14,808 nt of DNA, taken from NCBI GenBank assembly GCA_025997275.1, contig BNUJ01000030.1, positions 1 through 14,808 on the forward strand. Reading direction: 5' to 3'. The notes below the pieces were generated by a model, which was not told the DNA's origin, did not search any database, and saw nothing but the letters and a program-made list of their open reading frames with translations. Shown here piece by piece: positions 13,493-14,808 of this stretch (the stretch's first letter is position 1; each line of letters starts with the position of its first letter). The position numbers were made by a program, and so were the translations under genes. The DNA comes from Deferribacterales bacterium. Its GTDB lineage: Bacteria > Chrysiogenota > Deferribacteres > Deferribacterales > JAISNW01.

Positions 13493-14350
13493 TTATTTTG
13501 CTTGCAATTCCGCTATACGTTCGTCATAAAGTTCCATTAACATAGCTTTATATTCAGTTTCATTATTGCCTGTCAAGTTCAATTTCTTGGTGAGCCATGC
13601 TCGTTGACTGTTCTCTAATGAATTTAAATTCTCTTTATTATCCCTGTGTGCAGTTATCAATTTGCTGTATAGTCGCACCATAACTAAATCAGCCTCTGCC
13701 AGCTCTTTAGTGGTGCAGATAACCAACTGGTCACGCGACAATCCATGCAAATCGCCACAGGTAAAGCTCGTTCTATAGATGACAACAGGCGCAGGCTTTG
13801 ATGACAAACGTTGCGCTTCATTTTCATTTGCTTCTTCAATACGACGGGCAGCTACTACAACGTCATAGCGTTCTTGAATAAACGATATCTGCGACAAAAA
13901 CACACTCGTCAACATTACCGTGCAAAGTAGCTGTGTAGGTATTGATATATCGTTAGAGATAGTGTCTAATTTCCCGAGCGAATCGACAAAACGCCTTGCA
14001 TCAGCGTGTCCGCGTTCAGCCAACACATACAGATAACTTATTGCACCTTTATGATGCTGAGATGTTGCCTTTAGTAGCCATAGGAAAGCTCTATCGTAGT
14101 TTTTCTCAATGCGAAGACCATCTAAATAAAGCCTGCCAAATCTGTATTGTGCATCTACATTCCCCTCGTGTGCCTTAACGGAAAGTATAGCAGGACTTGA
14201 AAAAGAAAGGACGAAACCTGAAACAATCCGTCTGATAGTCTTGAAACTGAATACGATAAACCTAGCGAAAAATAGCTTGCAAAGCAGATAAGACAGAGCA
14301 AGACTGAGTGGCACTAGGATAAAGCGGATGTCTCCATCGCTCCCATACAT
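13493..14350 (-). CDS. Membrane protein with Sel1-like repeat and LprI-like (DUF1311) C-terminal domain
   Basis: The protein has 285 residues. A hydrophobic N-terminal region (9-50) is followed by a Sel1-like tetratricopeptide unit (GNVDAQYRFGRLYLDG, then YDRAFLWLLKAT, about 63-115), a second hydrophobic segment (139-156), and from about 196 an LprI-like domain. The latter shows TCGDLHGLSRDQLVICTTKELAEAD, LYSKL, SQRAWL and YDERIAEL. Relatives with this domain are periplasmic and include lysozyme inhibitors, though most are uncharacterised. Two expected cysteines after the QRAWL motif are absent here; only C198 and C212 of the usual four remain. The ATG lies three bases after the stop of the helix-turn-helix gene, so the two form an operon. 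The function is unknown; an envelope role is likely. Confidence 0.75.
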   Translation of the reverse strand: MYGSDGDIRFILVPLSLALSYLLCKLFFARFIVFSFKTIRRIVSGFVLSFSSPAILSVKAHEGNVDAQYRFGRLYLDGLRIEKNYDRAFLWLLKATSQHHKGAISYLYVLAERGHADARRFVDSLGKLDTISNDISIPTQLLCTVMLTSVFLSQISFIQERYDVVVAARRIEEANENEAQRLSSKPAPVVIYRTSFTCGDLHGLSRDQLVICTTKELAEADLVMVRLYSKLITAHRDNKENLNSLENSQRAWLTKKLNLTGNNETEYKAMLMELYDERIAELQAK

Positions 14351-14353
14351 TCG

Positions 14354-14608
14354 CTAGTTCTTGCCCTTTTTAATCACACCTGGCACTATTTTTATCCCAA
14401 GACATTTCTCTATCTGTGAAAGCGTCTGTTGCTTGCGCGCAGAAATCTTCCCGCTACCAGCCAGCACAGACGTGACCACGTAGTGAACATATTGCTTAGA
14501 CACACCGAGCTTGTTGCCTATATCCTGATAAGAAAGTCCCTTATCATGCATAGCTTTCTTGACATCGGTAGGTGTCGTAGAACCTCTGTAATTATAATTG
14601 CCCCGCAT
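14354..14608 (-). CDS. Small helix-turn-helix DNA-binding protein
   Basis: The protein has 84 residues with a good AGAGGT ribosome-binding site seven bases before ATG 14608. Residues 14-49 form a classic XRE/Cro-type helix-turn-helix: VKKAMHDKGLSYQDIGNKLG, then VSKQYVHYVV as the recognition helix. The C-terminus (GKISARKQQTLSQIEKCLG) is compatible with a further helix. It resembles short phage-like or Nlp/Ner-type regulators. It is the first gene of a two-gene operon with the Sel1/LprI-like membrane protein and diverges from a truncated plus-strand ORF, so it may regulate that spacer and itself (inference). Confidence 0.8.
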   Translation of the reverse strand: MRGNYNYRGSTTPTDVKKAMHDKGLSYQDIGNKLGVSKQYVHYVVTSVLAGSGKISARKQQTLSQIEKCLGIKIVPGVIKKGKN

Positions 14609-14636
14609 ATAACATACCTCTAGCTGTTTTGTGGCA

Positions 14637-14665
14637 AGTCTACATTAGTTTAATGCTTTTGTCAA
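14637..14665 (-). promoter_or_regulatory. Sigma-70 promoter for the helix-turn-helix operon
   Basis: On the minus strand, a perfect TTGACA (14660-14665) is followed after 17 bases by TAGACT (14637-14642), which matches the -10 consensus at 4 of 6 positions. The predicted leader before ATG 14608 is short. Confidence 0.55.
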
Positions 14666-14689
14666 TACCTTTTCTTTCATCTGTAATTG

Positions 14690-14719
14690 CACAAGTTAAA
14701 ATGCCCCTCATATATTTTT
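14690..14719 (+). promoter_or_regulatory. Possible promoter for the ORF leaving the right edge
   Basis: TTGCAC is followed after about 18 bases by TATATT, which matches the -10 consensus at 5 of 6 positions. The region also contains an inverted repeat, CCCCT (about 14704) and AGGGG (about 14724), around the -10, which could be an operator. Confidence 0.35.
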
Positions 14720-14736
14720 TATTAGGGGTATGTATT

Positions 14737-14808
14737 GTGGGAAGTTATGGCAAGATTAAAGGGGTAGAGGATGTGCTCAGTGGCAAGTTATCGTATGACG
14801 AAGTAGCT
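14737..14808 (+). CDS. Start of an unidentified ORF (truncated by the window edge)
   Basis: From GTG 14737, the frame is open to the last base and encodes 24 residues, beginning MGSYGKIKGVEDVLSGKLSY. AGGGG (14724-14728) lies eight bases upstream as a ribosome-binding site, and a possible promoter precedes it. The overlapping ATG frames stop quickly, which favours this one. The product is not recognised, and the reading is too short to be sure it is a gene. It diverges from the helix-turn-helix operon. Confidence 0.45.
   Translation, partial: MGSYGKIKGVEDVLSGKLSYDEVA

Overview
The window is a stretch of an ordinary bacterial chromosome, roughly 40-45% G+C by eye, using the standard code with ATG and GTG starts and sigma-70-like promoters. 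Genes are tightly packed. No rRNA, tRNA, CRISPR array or insertion sequence is visible. Core genes (a cobD/cbiB fragment and guaA) flank accessory blocks. The organism cannot be named from the sequence. The Sel1/LprI-like protein and the envelope genes would fit a Gram-negative, proteobacteria-like bacterium, but that is a weak inference.

Layout. (1) 1-185, minus: 5' part of the cobalamin gene cobD/cbiB. (2) 252-2278, plus: a small secreted or membrane protein with a YLDPSSGS motif, then an unusual fusion of a YidC/Oxa1-type membrane domain with a CDP-glycerol glycerophosphotransferase (TagB/TagF-type) domain. (3) 2284-4396, minus: a membrane-anchored sulfatase/alkaline-phosphatase-fold protein. 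It is split by an 11-G homopolymer, so the gene is out of frame here, and loss of one G would restore a protein of about 703 residues. (4) 4654-8128: a phosphonate pathway of phosphonopyruvate decarboxylase and a phosphonoacetaldehyde-reductase-like iron alcohol dehydrogenase (plus strand, coupled). Facing them on the minus strand is a fused cytidylyltransferase-PEP mutase. The two strands' stop codons overlap. (5) 8129-8397: a divergent regulatory region with two long dyads sharing the core TAACCTTGGTTA, separated by a nested-palindrome element. (6) 8398-9069: a class I methyltransferase. (7) 9188-10542: tandem 23-bp repeats followed by an AAA ATPase with a DUF4143-type C-terminus, possibly a foreign insertion. 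(8) 10570-13429, minus: guaA followed closely by a four-carbon acid sugar kinase family gene. (9) 13493-14608, minus: a small helix-turn-helix regulator and a Sel1/LprI-like membrane protein. (10) From 14737: the start of a divergent plus-strand ORF that leaves the window.

How it may work together (inference). PEP mutase makes phosphonopyruvate, the decarboxylase makes phosphonoacetaldehyde, and the reductase makes 2-hydroxyethylphosphonate. The cytidylyltransferase domain would activate this to a CMP-phosphonate, and the TagF-like domain of the YidC fusion is a natural candidate to transfer it to a surface glycan or lipid. The sulfatase-fold protein would then be a phase-variable envelope modification step, and the methyltransferase could cap the phosphonate. 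The region therefore reads as a compact, partly switchable system for decorating the cell surface with phosphonate.
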